A stretch of 64,000 nt of DNA from Purpureocillium takamizusanense (lineage: Eukaryota > Ascomycota > Sordariomycetes > Hypocreales > Ophiocordycipitaceae), in assembly GCF_022605165.1 (NCBI RefSeq), contig NC_063073.1, positions 62,001-126,000 of the forward strand, in the 5' to 3' direction. The first letter of the stretch is position 1. Each line of letters starts with the position of its first letter. A program made the translations under genes and the position numbers. The notes under the pieces are model-generated. The model saw only the letters and a program-made list of their open reading frames with translations, had not been told where the DNA came from and searched no databases. Of this stretch, positions 9,894-20,443 are shown in pieces.

Positions 9894-12218
9894 ATGCCAG
9901 CGTCTGGCCAAGATGAGTCGCCGCCGGAACCGATTCAAGCGCTCGCTGTGGCCATGAAGCTGCCTATGGCGCGACACTCGACCTCAGCCATGGAGTCTGA
10001 GCTTCCCTTGTCGCGGTCCGAATCAAACCTGACGTACCGGAGATCAAACCCTTCCGCCGCGTCTCTATATGCATCGACACTCTCACCCCCAGGATCGCGC
10101 CCGATGTCTCCGGCTGGTCGCGGCTCGCCGTCACGCACCCTATCTGGTGCCGTCTTCGAGCCGTCGTCGAGTCGGACATTTGCCGACAACTCTGCCGACA
10201 ATCCTGGCGAGCCCCTCAACCTCATTCTCCAGTCCTTTGTCCCCCATGTGGCTGTTTACGCGTCCGAAGACACAGAGGCGCTCATGGGCGAGAAGGGCTG
10301 CCGGAGTGGTCTGTGGGAACTGTTGCGGCCGTTTGGAGAGAGAATCCAGGGCAAAGTTACCGTAAGAGACAGCAACGGCATGAGTCGGGCCTTCGAGGAC
10401 TTTTCGGTTCGGTTCACCAAGTTTGGAGACGGTGTCGGGCATCCGGATCCCTCCATCTTGGGGGCGAAGCAACCCAGGCTGTCAGGGGTTGGTGGTGCAA
10501 ACGACATCCAGGAAAGCACCTCCCGAGACCGCAAAACTCTCGCAGATGTGGAGGCAGTGGTCGAGCGGCATCTATCATATGCTGAAGAATCTTCACTTGG
10601 ACAACCACACCAAGGACCTATTGCGAGACCGGGACAACAACTAGAGACGGCGTCTCCTTATTATGCCCTGTACATGCGGCGACTGCTTTCTGCGCTACCT
10701 ATTACGCCTCACGAAACGTTCTCACACCCAGTGGCATGCATTATAGCCATCAGCTCCAGGAACGAGGCTCCGATAGAGGAGCTCAGAAGCTTGTACGCCG
10801 ACACCAACCAGGGGGATCATAAACTCCCGCCGTGGGTGGACAGCGAATACCTCAGGTACTACGTGCTGGTTCATGATGAAGAGAATGACGACATCAGCAG
10901 ATCCATAGCGCTTTTCGAGCAGATGAAGCGACACTTGGGCTTGCACTGCCACCTGCTTCGTCTACGGTGCAGTCAAAGCGCGGAGACGGATGACGATAGC
11001 ATTCCGCTCCCACGGAGTGACTGGATGTCGGCGGGCGAAGAACTGGCCGAGCTGCGCCGATGTGACAGCGAGGAAGAGTTCGCGGATCCTACCCGCTACA
11101 TATTTGAGTCGGATGCCACAGCCATCCGCACCTTTGTCAGGGAGATGGTGACGCAGTCCATTATTCCGACGATGGAGCGACACGTCTCCATTTGGAACGA
11201 CCAAGTGGCATCTCGGCGCAGAGGTATTACTGGAAGGTTCATCAACCTGTCACGGAAATGGGCCGGCTTTGGAGGCGGCTCTCGGTCGTCGTTGGGCGCT
11301 GGCGGCAGTACAAAAGACAATTATGACATGTCAGGATTTTATCGAGCAGACACACCTGAGAGCATCATGAGGAAGCTCGCAGACTACGCCTTCATGCTCC
11401 GCGACTGGAAGTTGGCTCACTCCACATACGACCTGTTGCGATCGGACTTTAGCGAGTCCAAGGCTTGGAAGTACCACGCGGCGGCCAACGAGATGGCGGC
11501 CATTAGTCTGTTGCTGATGCCGCAAAATCTGAGTTCCAAGAGCCGGTCGGAAACGATAGATCAGATGCTCGAGTCAGCCTTTTACTCATACGGAACTCGA
11601 TGCAGCGCGCCGTACGGAGCGACGCGATCCCTGGCCCTGGGACTTGAGCTTTTACGCCTTCGAGGCGGCTCGCACATTGACGACGCCGGGAGGTGGGGTC
11701 TTCGATTGCTCGAGTCCAAGATGCTCGGTCGAGTGGCGGATGCCCTATTCAAGGAGCGGTTAGCCGTATGCTACGCCTCCAGGGCGGGCCTTGGCAGCTT
11801 CGGCTGGGGTAGCCGTCACCGCAAGTCGGCTGCCTGGAGTGTCCTAGCCGCGGATGCTTGGTGCCAACAGGCCAAGTACATTCCCGCGGAGAGGTGCTTA
11901 GCCGACGCGCAGAGGACATACAGTCTGCTTCCGCACAAGCGTGGCATCAGCGCGTTCGGGAGCGCCATGGAGTACATGGCCTCCCTGGAGCACGAGCTGG
12001 CGGAGAAATTACCGTCGTGGGGAGACGCCGCGAGGAACGAGACCGGGGACGAGGCAGAAGAGGACGAGGTTGACGAGGAGAGCGAAGCCTTGACGGACAT
12101 GCGCGCTCGCCGGGCAAGCGTGACGGCTCGGGCGGGAGTGCTGGAGACGGCGCCGCTTCACGGGGGAGCGCGAGACGAAGACTCGTTGGCGCCGGCAGCC
12201 TCCGAAGGCTTCGCCTGA
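9894..12218 (+). CDS. TRS85: TRAPP III complex subunit Trs85
   Basis: Single exon, 774 residues. Trs85 (TRAPPC8) is the subunit that defines TRAPP III, the Ypt1 exchange factor that works in autophagy and Golgi traffic. The family-typical N-terminal block is at about 105-170 (LILQSFVPHVAVYASEDTEA, GLWELLRPFGERI, FSVRFTKFGDG). The middle block reads RLLSALPITPHETFSHPVAC, and later segments include MRKLADYAFMLRDWKLAHS (the TPR-like part). The C-terminus is acidic and low-complexity. I kept the first ATG (MPASGQDE); in-frame ATGs at codons 21, 25 and 33 are possible alternatives because conservation starts only near residue 100. Confidence 0.9.
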   Translation: MPASGQDESPPEPIQALAVAMKLPMARHSTSAMESELPLSRSESNLTYRRSNPSAASLYASTLSPPGSRPMSPAGRGSPSRTLSGAVFEPSSSRTFADNSADNPGEPLNLILQSFVPHVAVYASEDTEALMGEKGCRSGLWELLRPFGERIQGKVTVRDSNGMSRAFEDFSVRFTKFGDGVGHPDPSILGAKQPRLSGVGGANDIQESTSRDRKTLADVEAVVERHLSYAEESSLGQPHQGPIARPGQQLETASPYYALYMRRLLSALPITPHETFSHPVACIIAISSRNEAPIEELRSLYADTNQGDHKLPPWVDSEYLRYYVLVHDEENDDISRSIALFEQMKRHLGLHCHLLRLRCSQSAETDDDSIPLPRSDWMSAGEELAELRRCDSEEEFADPTRYIFESDATAIRTFVREMVTQSIIPTMERHVSIWNDQVASRRRGITGRFINLSRKWAGFGGGSRSSLGAGGSTKDNYDMSGFYRADTPESIMRKLADYAFMLRDWKLAHSTYDLLRSDFSESKAWKYHAAANEMAAISLLLMPQNLSSKSRSETIDQMLESAFYSYGTRCSAPYGATRSLALGLELLRLRGGSHIDDAGRWGLRLLESKMLGRVADALFKERLAVCYASRAGLGSFGWGSRHRKSAAWSVLAADAWCQQAKYIPAERCLADAQRTYSLLPHKRGISAFGSAMEYMASLEHELAEKLPSWGDAARNETGDEAEEDEVDEESEALTDMRARRASVTARAGVLETAPLHGGARDEDSLAPAASEGFA

Positions 12219-12901
12219 TTATATACTTCGCTGTGTACCCGGACATTCCTGGCGGCTATGATATTTTCTCTATAGACTAGGTGACGGTGGTGGCTGCGCA
12301 TTTTAGAGACGGGACGGGGGGCAGTAGAGAGAAGAGATATGCGATGTGGGCAGACAAAATGGAATGACTTCCATGGTGCCTCGGAACTGTGCAGGCCCAG
12401 AAGCGCATCGCAGAACCCTTGGGGCCTTCGCGCCGCAATAATAATGTCAAGGCCATTGACCTTGATTGCAAAATATCGTGATGGGATGTATTTGCTTTCG
12501 AATGCGTATAGGCTGCCACTGCATCATCAGCACCAGAGCTGGCTGGTGGTTGCAGTGCGTCTCGCCTGCCTAGCAGGTAAGGTGGTCTGCTGGGGCGGCC
12601 ATGACGTCTCTCTCTCCTCTGGGGGCGATTAGATAAAGCCCGTCCGTAGGTCTGTCTCCATGACCTGGCCCGGCCCGCGCTTTCAACTCATTCACCTGCC
12701 TCCATCCGCCGCCTTTTACGAAGCCCACGACGCGTTGCCTATTCTCGCAATCGCGTATCGTCGCATTCTCGTCTATCTCCAAGGTCGGCGCATTCACCTC
12801 TCCTTCCCAGCGGCGACGACCCCGACAGAGAGCTAGACGCGTTTGCGTCGCCCACGCGTGCGACACCGAATCGACCACCTCGCCTCGGTCGCTGGCGCAA
12901 C
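12219..12901. promoter_or_regulatory. CHM7 upstream region with three ACGCGT (MCB) elements
   Basis: About 680 bases between the TRS85 stop and the CHM7 start. ACGCGT occurs at 12730-12735, 12837-12842 and 12854-12859, i.e. 43 to 172 bases before the ATG. ACGCGT is the MCB site bound by MBF (Mbp1-Swi6 type) at G1/S in ascomycetes; its use here is inferred. Nothing else that looks like a gene is present. Confidence 0.5.
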
Positions 12902-14453
12902 ATGGGTGAACTCGCCGACTACCTGGTGCAACACGACGCCAACTTTCGGAAGTAGGTGGCACACTTCTCCCGATGTGCGCACGCATCACGCGATGGCCTT
13001 TTATTTTAATCTTCATTCATGTAATATTTTTTCAAAGAAAATAAAAAGATAAACATGCTTACAACTCGGCCTCAGAGCTCGGCTACCGGCGCTCTACTCA
13101 GACTTCCGCCCACAGAGAACCTTGAATCCCGATGGCTATCGTGCCAACGTCTCGGCTTGGCGTGGCGCCATCGCAAGCCTTGCTTCGAGCGGACTCCTGT
13201 CCCGCTATATTACCGGTTCAAGCCCCCTTGTTCTACAGCTCGACGACTCGTTGCTGCGCTCGTTAGAGAGCAGGCAGTTCGGGCAGCCCCTAGCCCTCGC
13301 CACCGCCGTTCGCGAAGCCATTGCCAACAAAGATCTACTGCCGGTACAAGAATTTCTACAATCGAAGCACAGCATCGGCGCTCGCTCCTGGGCCGAGCTC
13401 CCGTGGAATGCGCTCGGCTGGACGCTGCGCCAGCTCGGTGTCGTAGACTCCGCGCGAGGCGAGGATCGACTGCCAAAGGGCCGATACGTTATAGTGCAGA
13501 ACGTGGACGCGGCAGCGGCCGAATTAGCACATAGAATGGCGGATAGGCCCTCAAAGTTTGATCGAATCTTTACAAAAGCGCAGTTTCAGCGCGACTTTGG
13601 CACGGCCCTTTTGGGAAGCCATGTACGACTGTCGGATACCGACTTCGAAGTGCTACTCACTTCCTTGACTAGAGATAGAAACATGATCGAATACGACGGT
13701 CGTACCATCCGGATTCGCGGAACATCCAATGAGCTAAGAGGCATCACGGAGGAGGACTCGGCCATTGCGTCCATCAAGGAACTCACAGCGAGTCTCAAAC
13801 ATCAGACCGAGCTTCTCAACGCTCGCATCGACGAGCTGGGTAGGGAGGCCAAGACTGCAGTCTCCCGCAACAATCGGGTGACTGCACTGGCGGCTCTCAA
13901 GTCCAAGAAGATTGCCGAGTCCTCGCTTGCTCAACGCTACACAACTTTGAACCAGCTCGAAGAAGTGGCGGCGAAGATTGAGCAAGCGTCAGACCAAGTG
14001 CAGCTGGTGAAGGTGATGGAGTCTTCCGCGGGCGTACTCCAGAGCCTCAACTCCCAGGTCGGTGGCACCGAACGAGTCGACGGCGTTGTGGATCGTCTTC
14101 GGGAGCAGATGAACGACACGGACGAGGTGGCTGCCATCCTTGCCGACGCGACCGGGACTGTGATAGACGAGAGTGAGATTGATCAGCAACTGGAGGCCTT
14201 GGAACAGGAGGCGAGGAACGCAACACTGGCAGACCAACGCAGAGAGGCAGAGAAGAAGTCCGCCGCTGAGGCAGAGCAAGTACTGAAGCAGCTGAACAGC
14301 CTGCCTCGGGTGCCAGATCAGGAAGCTTTGCCAGACAGGCAAAAATCGCCGACTCCGACGTCTGAAACTGGAATCGGCAACCTTTCCTTGGGGGGTTCGG
14401 CCAGTGAGGAGAGTCTTAAAGAGAGACCGCAGGCAAGCGCCGAAGCCATATAA
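12902..14453 (+). CDS. CHM7: SNF7-family ESCRT protein, CHMP7/Chm7 type
   Basis: Exons 12902-12951 and 13076-14453; 475 residues. Exon 1 gives MGELADYLVQHDANFRK and splices (GTAGGT...CTCAG) onto ARLPALYSDFRPQRTLNPDG, which restores the conserved N-terminus. The N-terminal half is the winged-helix region of CHMP7; the C-terminal half is the charged Snf7 core (AALKSKKIAESSLAQRYTTL, then QVQLVKVMESSAGVLQSLN and DEVAAILAD). Chm7 recruits ESCRT-III to the inner nuclear membrane for surveillance of nuclear pores and envelope sealing. An acidic tail with NLSLG may be a MIM-like end. The three MCB boxes just upstream suggest S-phase expression. Confidence 0.9.
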
Positions 14454-14729
14454 AGAAGGGTCTCGTGCACATATTCGGCCAGTATCGCAGCGCAGAAATA
14501 GGAAACCTGGCCAACTTCGTTTGGGTTCGGCCGTCAAGCGAGCTCCGCCTTCATTACGGATGTATGTACGGAGTAGGCTAAGCTGTGATAATTGCATGGA
14601 GATCATAGCAAAAGGAAATTTGTGCTTAGAACCACTGTGCAGAGTCGCTCTTCTTTCCCCTCTATCCACCGTGTACCAGAAGATGAAGCCGTCGTTGCTA
14701 TAATATAGAATGCTTTGTATGCTTTATGA

Positions 14730-16134
14730 TCAAACAGCGCCGAGATCGTGCCGACGACTTTCCGGAGCAGCAACGGTCCCAAGAGAGGGAGATGAGACCC
14801 CCGCAACTTTCGCATTGTGATGAGACTCTGAATTACCTTGATGTATGACATCATTGCCGTTAGGAGGTCCTTTGAACTCGGATTGTGATGGCGCATCGGC
14901 AAACCTTGGGTCCTGAAGCTTGTCCGCTAGACTCGCCGTGTTTTGACCTTCCTGGTAGACCGGCACTCTTTGTTCGGGGCTTTCCGTACGTATGCTCATC
15001 GCCTTGTCCGGCGGCTCGTCATCATCGTGCGCCTTCGTAGCCCCAGCTCGACTTTTCCTCGCGCTGGCAATCAGGTCTTTGAATGAGGAGTCGTGTTTGG
15101 CAGCCCAGGCAGCACCGTCAAAGTCCTTGTCCTTGATGGCCGCAGCGGCCTGCAAGGCTTTGCTGCTCGTAGGTGCACGGCCACCTTGCGTCCGTTCCCA
15201 TATCTCCATGTCTTGAAGCAGCTCGGAACGCTTTTTAGGATGGGCAGCGTCACAATTGGCGTTCCACAATGTCAGCCATTCCCTATGGCGCTTCTCCAGC
15301 AATATCCGGGGCCCTTGGCTTGATAGTCCCAGCTCATTCATTTTCTTCCGCAGTGCATTTTCCTTAAGCATGGAGTAGTTCAGCGCAGGCAGACGCTCAA
15401 TGGCTTTGTGTTGTCGTTGGGGACGATGACCAAAGGATGATAGACTACTGCTATTTGTCGCGACTGGTGATGGCCCAGGGCAGGTCTCGAGGTGTTGGAA
15501 TACCTGCCAAGCCTTCATCTTCTTGTCGCACACTGGGCAGGGAACCAAGCCGTCGGCTGCGGAACGGTGTGAGCAGGCCGCCCTCGGGCTGAACGACTCT
15601 TGAGCACTTACGATCATCGGGGATATATTCGTCCTCGTCCTCGTCGTCTGATGCTTGTATTACCTCCTCCGGTGCGTCGTTGCTCGCTTGTGGAGCCACT
15701 GTTACATGATCGGTGCGGTTCTTGTTCAGGCGCGCGGAAGTTCGTATCCTCTTGGGCTCGGGAAGATCGTGCGTCGCAGGAGATGCTTGATCGTCGGCCT
15801 TCCTCTTCGGCGAACGTTCCCTCGACGGTATACTTCTCGCGAAACCCAAAATCGCCTCTCTGGCTCTCGAAAACGCCTCGGCGGCCTCCTCCACGGACCA
15901 GTTGCATCGAAGCTTGAGCTCCTGTTCCGGAGCCCGGCACAAGGGACATTTACCGTCGTTGGACAACGCCCTCCTGATGCAAAGAGAGCAGAACGTGTGG
16001 GAGCACGACGTTATCATGGGCGTCTTGTAAAAGTCCTTGCATACCTGACACCGAATCGCGGCCTCGACAGAGGCAAGCCCGGACAAGGGCGTGGAAAGCC
16101 AATCTGTCGAGTCCGGCACGTCGTCGCCGGGCAT
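14730..16134 (-). CDS. RAD18: Postreplication repair E3 ubiquitin ligase Rad18
   Basis: Exons 16134-15612 and 15556-14730; 449 residues. Rad18, with Rad6, monoubiquitinates PCNA at stalled forks. The N-terminal RING finger spans residues 29-66 (CQVCKDFY, CSHTFCSLCIRRAL, CPLC). After a nuclear-type basic linker (SPKRKADD) the intron is followed by the UBZ4 zinc finger (CPVCDKKMKAWQVFQHLETC), then a SAP-like DNA-binding segment (YSMLKENALRKKMNELGL). The ATG at 16134 is the first that precedes the RING with the usual spacing; the frame upstream of it to 16341 is not conserved. The intron (GTAAGT...CGCAG, 55 bases) joins in phase. It is divergent from POLD3/cdc27. Confidence 0.94.
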
Positions 16135-16663
16135 TGCTTCGACGTTGGGATTCTTAGTGGTGATGTAAGTGCGCGCAAGAGATACGAAGCCAACGACTAT
16201 AAGGGTAGTTGTGCTGCCTCGGTGGCAGCTACTCCATCGATGGAGCGGAGGCTTTGCGACGATGATTCCCTTCCTGCGCAACGGGACCATGCAGTGAGCG
16301 GCGATTGACCCACCACGGCGCTGCATCCTTCGCGCCTGCACGCGTCAACGGGATAGAGGATGGAGACCTTCGCTGGCGTATCGATAAAGGCAGAGTTGCG
16401 TTTAAAGCGGTGTCTCCGTGCCTCTTGTCGGGCTTGGTGCCGCTCTATCAAGGCAATGTAGAAAACGGGGTGGCTGTAAGGTGAAGGGGCACGTGATGTC
16501 GCGTCACCCGTTCAACGCGTCTCGCGGCCAGCTTTAGGAAGTTCCCCGACGCTGTCCATTCTACTGGGTCACGTCCACCCTCACACAGTAGATCGTTGGC
16601 AACGATCGATCTAGCGACGGCGGGCACGGTCCTCGATTGCTTCGCAACAGTTCTACCGCTAGG
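16135..16663. promoter_or_regulatory. Shared divergent promoter RAD18 / POLD3 with two MCB boxes
   Basis: 529 bases separate the two start codons. ACGCGT (MCB) lies at 16340-16345 and 16515-16520, about 206 bases from the RAD18 ATG and 144 bases from the POLD3 ATG. CACGTG is at 16490-16495. Both genes act with PCNA in S phase, so joint G1/S control through these sites is plausible but inferred. Confidence 0.5.
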
Positions 16664-18229
16664 ATGGACGAACACCAAAAGTTTCTTGCAGATCGCTTGC
16701 TCAGCGAGCAGCGTTCGGTACGTGACAGTGCGCGTCTTAAGTAGACTGGTCTCTAACGTCGCTGAAACTTAGATCACATACCGCCTACTGAGCAGGGCCC
16801 TCGACGTTCATGTGAACACTGCAAAAGGGTATGAATTCGTTGACTTGACCTTTCTAGCTGCGCTGACTGTCGGGCTGCAGCATGCTCTATGACTTCTATC
16901 AGTACCAAAACGCCCAGCGACCAGACTCGGTCCATGCAACCTATCTTATTTTTGGTGTCAAACACTCAAAACCTCGGCAAGGCGACAATGATGTTGGGTT
17001 GACCAGTTCTATGCCCGAGCCTGACCCGTTCTCTGATGACATACCAACTTCGACTCTCACACTTGTCAGCGAGGGGAACCTTCGAGGTTTGTATCAACTC
17101 ATATCCAGTCACTTGCTAAAGCGTGCGCTGACAATGCCCGTAGATGCCCTGTCCACATATCAAGAGGTGACGGCAATTCACATATATAGTCTTGCCCCTC
17201 ACTCAATATCTGACCGCAGTTCACTCACCGACGCTGTCAAGTCTATATCAGAATATCCTCAGGAGAAAGACCCTGCCACTGCGGCACAGAAGTTCGGGAT
17301 AGTTCTGAATCCAAACCTTCGCAAGCGCACTCGAGATGGACGCCCAGAGACCTTGGCTCCCGCAGCGCAGAAGCCAATTAAGGCCGAGTCCGTGCAGAAG
17401 CTGGCGCCGACAAACCCATCCCCGCCAAAGGCAACGCAAGACCCGCCTTCCAAATTAAAAAAGGAGCCCTCCGACGCTGCGCCCAAGAACCCTACACCAT
17501 CGTCGAGCTCCAGCAAGAAATCCGTGTCCACGTCCAAGCGCGGAGGGCCGGGGGGTATCATGCAGTCCTTTGCTAAAGCGGCTTCAAGACCGCCCAGCAA
17601 GCCAAAGACGGCCCCTGAAAAGGATGACGACTCTGCTATGGCTCTGTCTGACGATGGAGAGGCTGACGATGCTGATATTATCGCCTCGAAGGAGACATCC
17701 ACAGATGCAGCAGCTGTTAGAAGGACAAGAAAGGAACGGGAGGAGGAACTGAAGCGTATGATGGAAGAGGACGAGGAGGAGGACGAAGACGAGGAAAAGG
17801 ATGGGAGCAATGAACAGAGTGACGAAGAGATGCAGGACGCTGTGGACCCTGACACGCAGACTGTTGCTGAGCCGCCGGCCCAAGATAAGCCCGAGGACAA
17901 AGAGCCAGCCGAGGTTGTATCAAGCACAGGAGATGGGCGACGCCGGGGCAAACGTCGCATAATGAAGAAGAAGCGCATACTGGACGATCAAGGATATATG
18001 GGTAGGTTTCTTTGGAGCGTATTACACTGCCAATCACCTTCGCTGACACTGTCCCGCAGTAACAATTCAAGAACCGGGCTGGGAATCCTTCTCGGAGGAT
18101 GAAGTGGCTCAGCCACCAGCCAAGAAGGCTGCCCCTACACCCACTCCGTCATCATCGAACCCAAAGGCGAAGAAACCTACTGGCAAAAGCGGACAGGGCA
18201 ACATCATGTCGTTTTTCTCCAAAAAGTAG
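16664..18229 (+). CDS. cdc27: DNA polymerase delta subunit 3 (Cdc27/Pol32 type)
   Basis: Exons 16664-16717, 16773-16828, 16881-18001 and 18060-18229; 466 residues. This is the accessory subunit of DNA polymerase delta. The N-terminal domain that binds the B subunit is split over three exons (ITYRLLSRALDVHVNTAKG, MLYDFYQYQN, ATYLIFGVKH). The middle is disordered and charged, with a long Asp/Glu run. The last exon ends in GNIMSFFSKK, a canonical PCNA-interacting PIP box (Q-x-x-I-x-x-F-F) with the glutamine just before. All three introns (GTACGT...TTAG, GTATGA...TGCAG, GTAGGT...CGCAG) keep phase. The stop is only 89 bases from the convergent aminotransferase stop. Confidence 0.92.
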
Positions 18230-18318
18230 GCAAACATTCCAGTGTGGCCAGCACGCATGCCTGATCCTTGCGCGGGGGAGTACGAGATGACGAGCAGCCC
18301 ACGCAACCCGTCGTAGTA

Positions 18319-19787
18319 TCATTTAAAGGAGTCTGGTTCGGGCGCCTGCGCGCTACTCGACCGCGCTCGGTACAGTTCCACGTTGTCCTGCATTCGCCCG
18401 AGGAGTCTGGCCAGCCTTTGAACGCCTTCAACGAGGCTCTCTTCGGGCTCCCATGCGAAGCATAGCCGTATATACTTATCAAATCTTGCACCACCCTCGT
18501 CTCCAAGCACTTCAAACATGTTGCCGTGGCCAACGGCGAGGTTCTCCTCCTCCATGGCAACCTCCGCTATCGAACTCGAGGAGAAGGGATGCTCAGGTGG
18601 AAGCGTCAGCCAGATGAAGTAGCCTCCGTAAATCTGGCTCCCGCTGAGGCTGCTCTGTCGCGTCTGGACGCCCAGGGGAACGAGGAACTCGCGAATGGCG
18701 TCCATCATAAGCCTATGCCGCCGCTGCAGCGACGGCCGGACTGTAGTCTCAATATGATTTTCTAGGTCCCCATGGTGGACCATGTCGCTCAGGATACCAG
18801 CGCAGAGCTGGCTGGGAGCTCCGCCAGACATCGTAGAGGCCGTCTTGCTGAGCCCGTTGACGAAGGCCGGGGACGCCTCGACCCAGCCGGTCCTCACTCC
18901 AGGGCCCGAGATTTTGCTAAAGGACCCGTTGCTCACGGCATGCCCGAAACCCTGCGGGTCGTTTGCGGCAGGTCCGATGGCCAGGTCGATGTCGCACAGG
19001 CGAGGGATCCGCAGCTCTGGTGGCCGCTCCGGGGTGGGTGCGCCCTCGAGGGGCCACTGCAGGAAGTCGTAGACGTCATCACAGACGATGAGGGCGTCGC
19101 GCTCCCTCGCCAAATGGACAAGGGCTTCGCGGCGGCGGCGTGACATGGTCTTTCCGGAGGGGTTGGAGCACGTTGGGACCGTGTATATGATGTGTCTGTA
19201 CAGCTTTCGATGGGACCCGGGCTCCTTGAACGTCTGTACGAAATACATCGCGGGTCAGCCGACAAGGGTTTGTTCGAGTAGTGAACAGCTCTGGGACAGG
19301 ACAGCATGGGACAAACCTGCGTCTCAGGCCTGCTGCCGGCCTCGTCGTCCACCTGCCGGATCGCCCTCTCGAGAGCCTCGAGATCAACGCCCTCGTCGTC
19401 CTCGGGCACGGCCCGCAGCTTGCCGTTCAATCCCGAATCGGCAAAGATGCCGCAGGCCAGGTAGTAGCAGGGGGCAATGACCCAGACGGCGCGCGTGTAG
19501 GCCGGGTCGGTGAAGCTCTGGAGGATGCAGGCAAGGCTCTGGCTGGCGCCGCCGGTGATGCATATGCGTCGCGGGTCCGGCTGGACGCGGTAGTGTCGGC
19601 CCAGCCATCGGGCGAGGCCCTCGCGCAGCGGCTCATAGCCCGGGTCGGCACCGTACTGGAGGATCGGGGTGTACTGGGCCTTGTCCGAGAGGACGCGCTG
19701 GCAAGAAGCTGCCAGGAGGCTCGCGGGTAGCACATCTGGCGAAGGCCAGCCGCGCATGAGATTGACTGGCTTGTTCGGCCGGGACAT
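18319..19787 (-). CDS. PLP-dependent aminotransferase, class I/II
   Basis: Exons 19787-19317 and 19233-18319; 461 residues. It is a fold-type I aminotransferase of the group that includes yeast YER152C and 2-aminoadipate/aromatic aminotransferases. Visible motifs: NLMRGWPSPDVLP at the N-terminus, YGADPGYEPLREGLARWL, ITGGASQSL, NPSGKTM (about 181), CDDVYDFL with the PLP-binding Asp (about 209), and SFSKISGPGVRTGW with the Schiff-base Lys (about 264). The ATG at 19787 is chosen because the in-frame upstream stretch looks like leader. The intron uses GTTTGT, a less common donor, and ACAG. No signal or targeting peptide is clear. The amino-acid substrate cannot be told from sequence. Confidence 0.88.
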
Positions 19788-20443
19788 GGTGAGTGTGTGT
19801 GAGGAGAGGAGAGAGTGAGTGAGGTACGCGCGCAAAGAGAGTCAAAACGACTTGTATGCTAGCTATAAAGGGCGCGTTTCGCAGAACGGGCGGTGGGCTT
19901 GCATGTCAGTGTCTTTGCTTCCAGCGTATCACTCGTCGTTCAGACCAATCGCCTTGGTGAGATGATGCGCCGAATCCAGGTGTCGCCAATGTCTGCCTCA
20001 TGTGTCAGATCAGATGGTCAAGGAGCTTGTACTACTATTCACGGCGAAGGGAGGGGCCACGCTTGTGGCGGGGCAATCGATGCCGACAAGCGGAGAGACA
20101 GACAGCCAGCCACCATGGTGGGGATCGACGGGCGGTAAGTGGGCATGTCTCTCAGCTTCGGCCAAGATTCTGTCGAAACGAAGCCGGAAGAGTTTTAGAA
20201 AGGTGGGCGTGTTGGGCCGTATGGCCATGCATTCGAAGTATGAAGTAAGTTAAGTTACATGATGGCAGATGGGGGCGTTACATTAGGCGGGGTGGCGGTG
20301 GTATGTAAGACGACAATGATGCGTACAACAGCAACTCTGGAGTGCATTCATGGCCAGGACAATGACTTCCTTCATCCATCAGGTTTGGCCAACCTCTCAG
20401 GGCCGCACGTTCCCTACTATACATGTGCGTGAGCATTCGTCAT
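19788..20443. other. Intergenic region upstream of the aminotransferase
   Basis: About 650 bases between the aminotransferase start and the end of the GH125 gene, both on the minus strand. Short overlapping open frames occur on both strands, none with recognisable protein features. I see no RNA gene. Confidence 0.5.
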
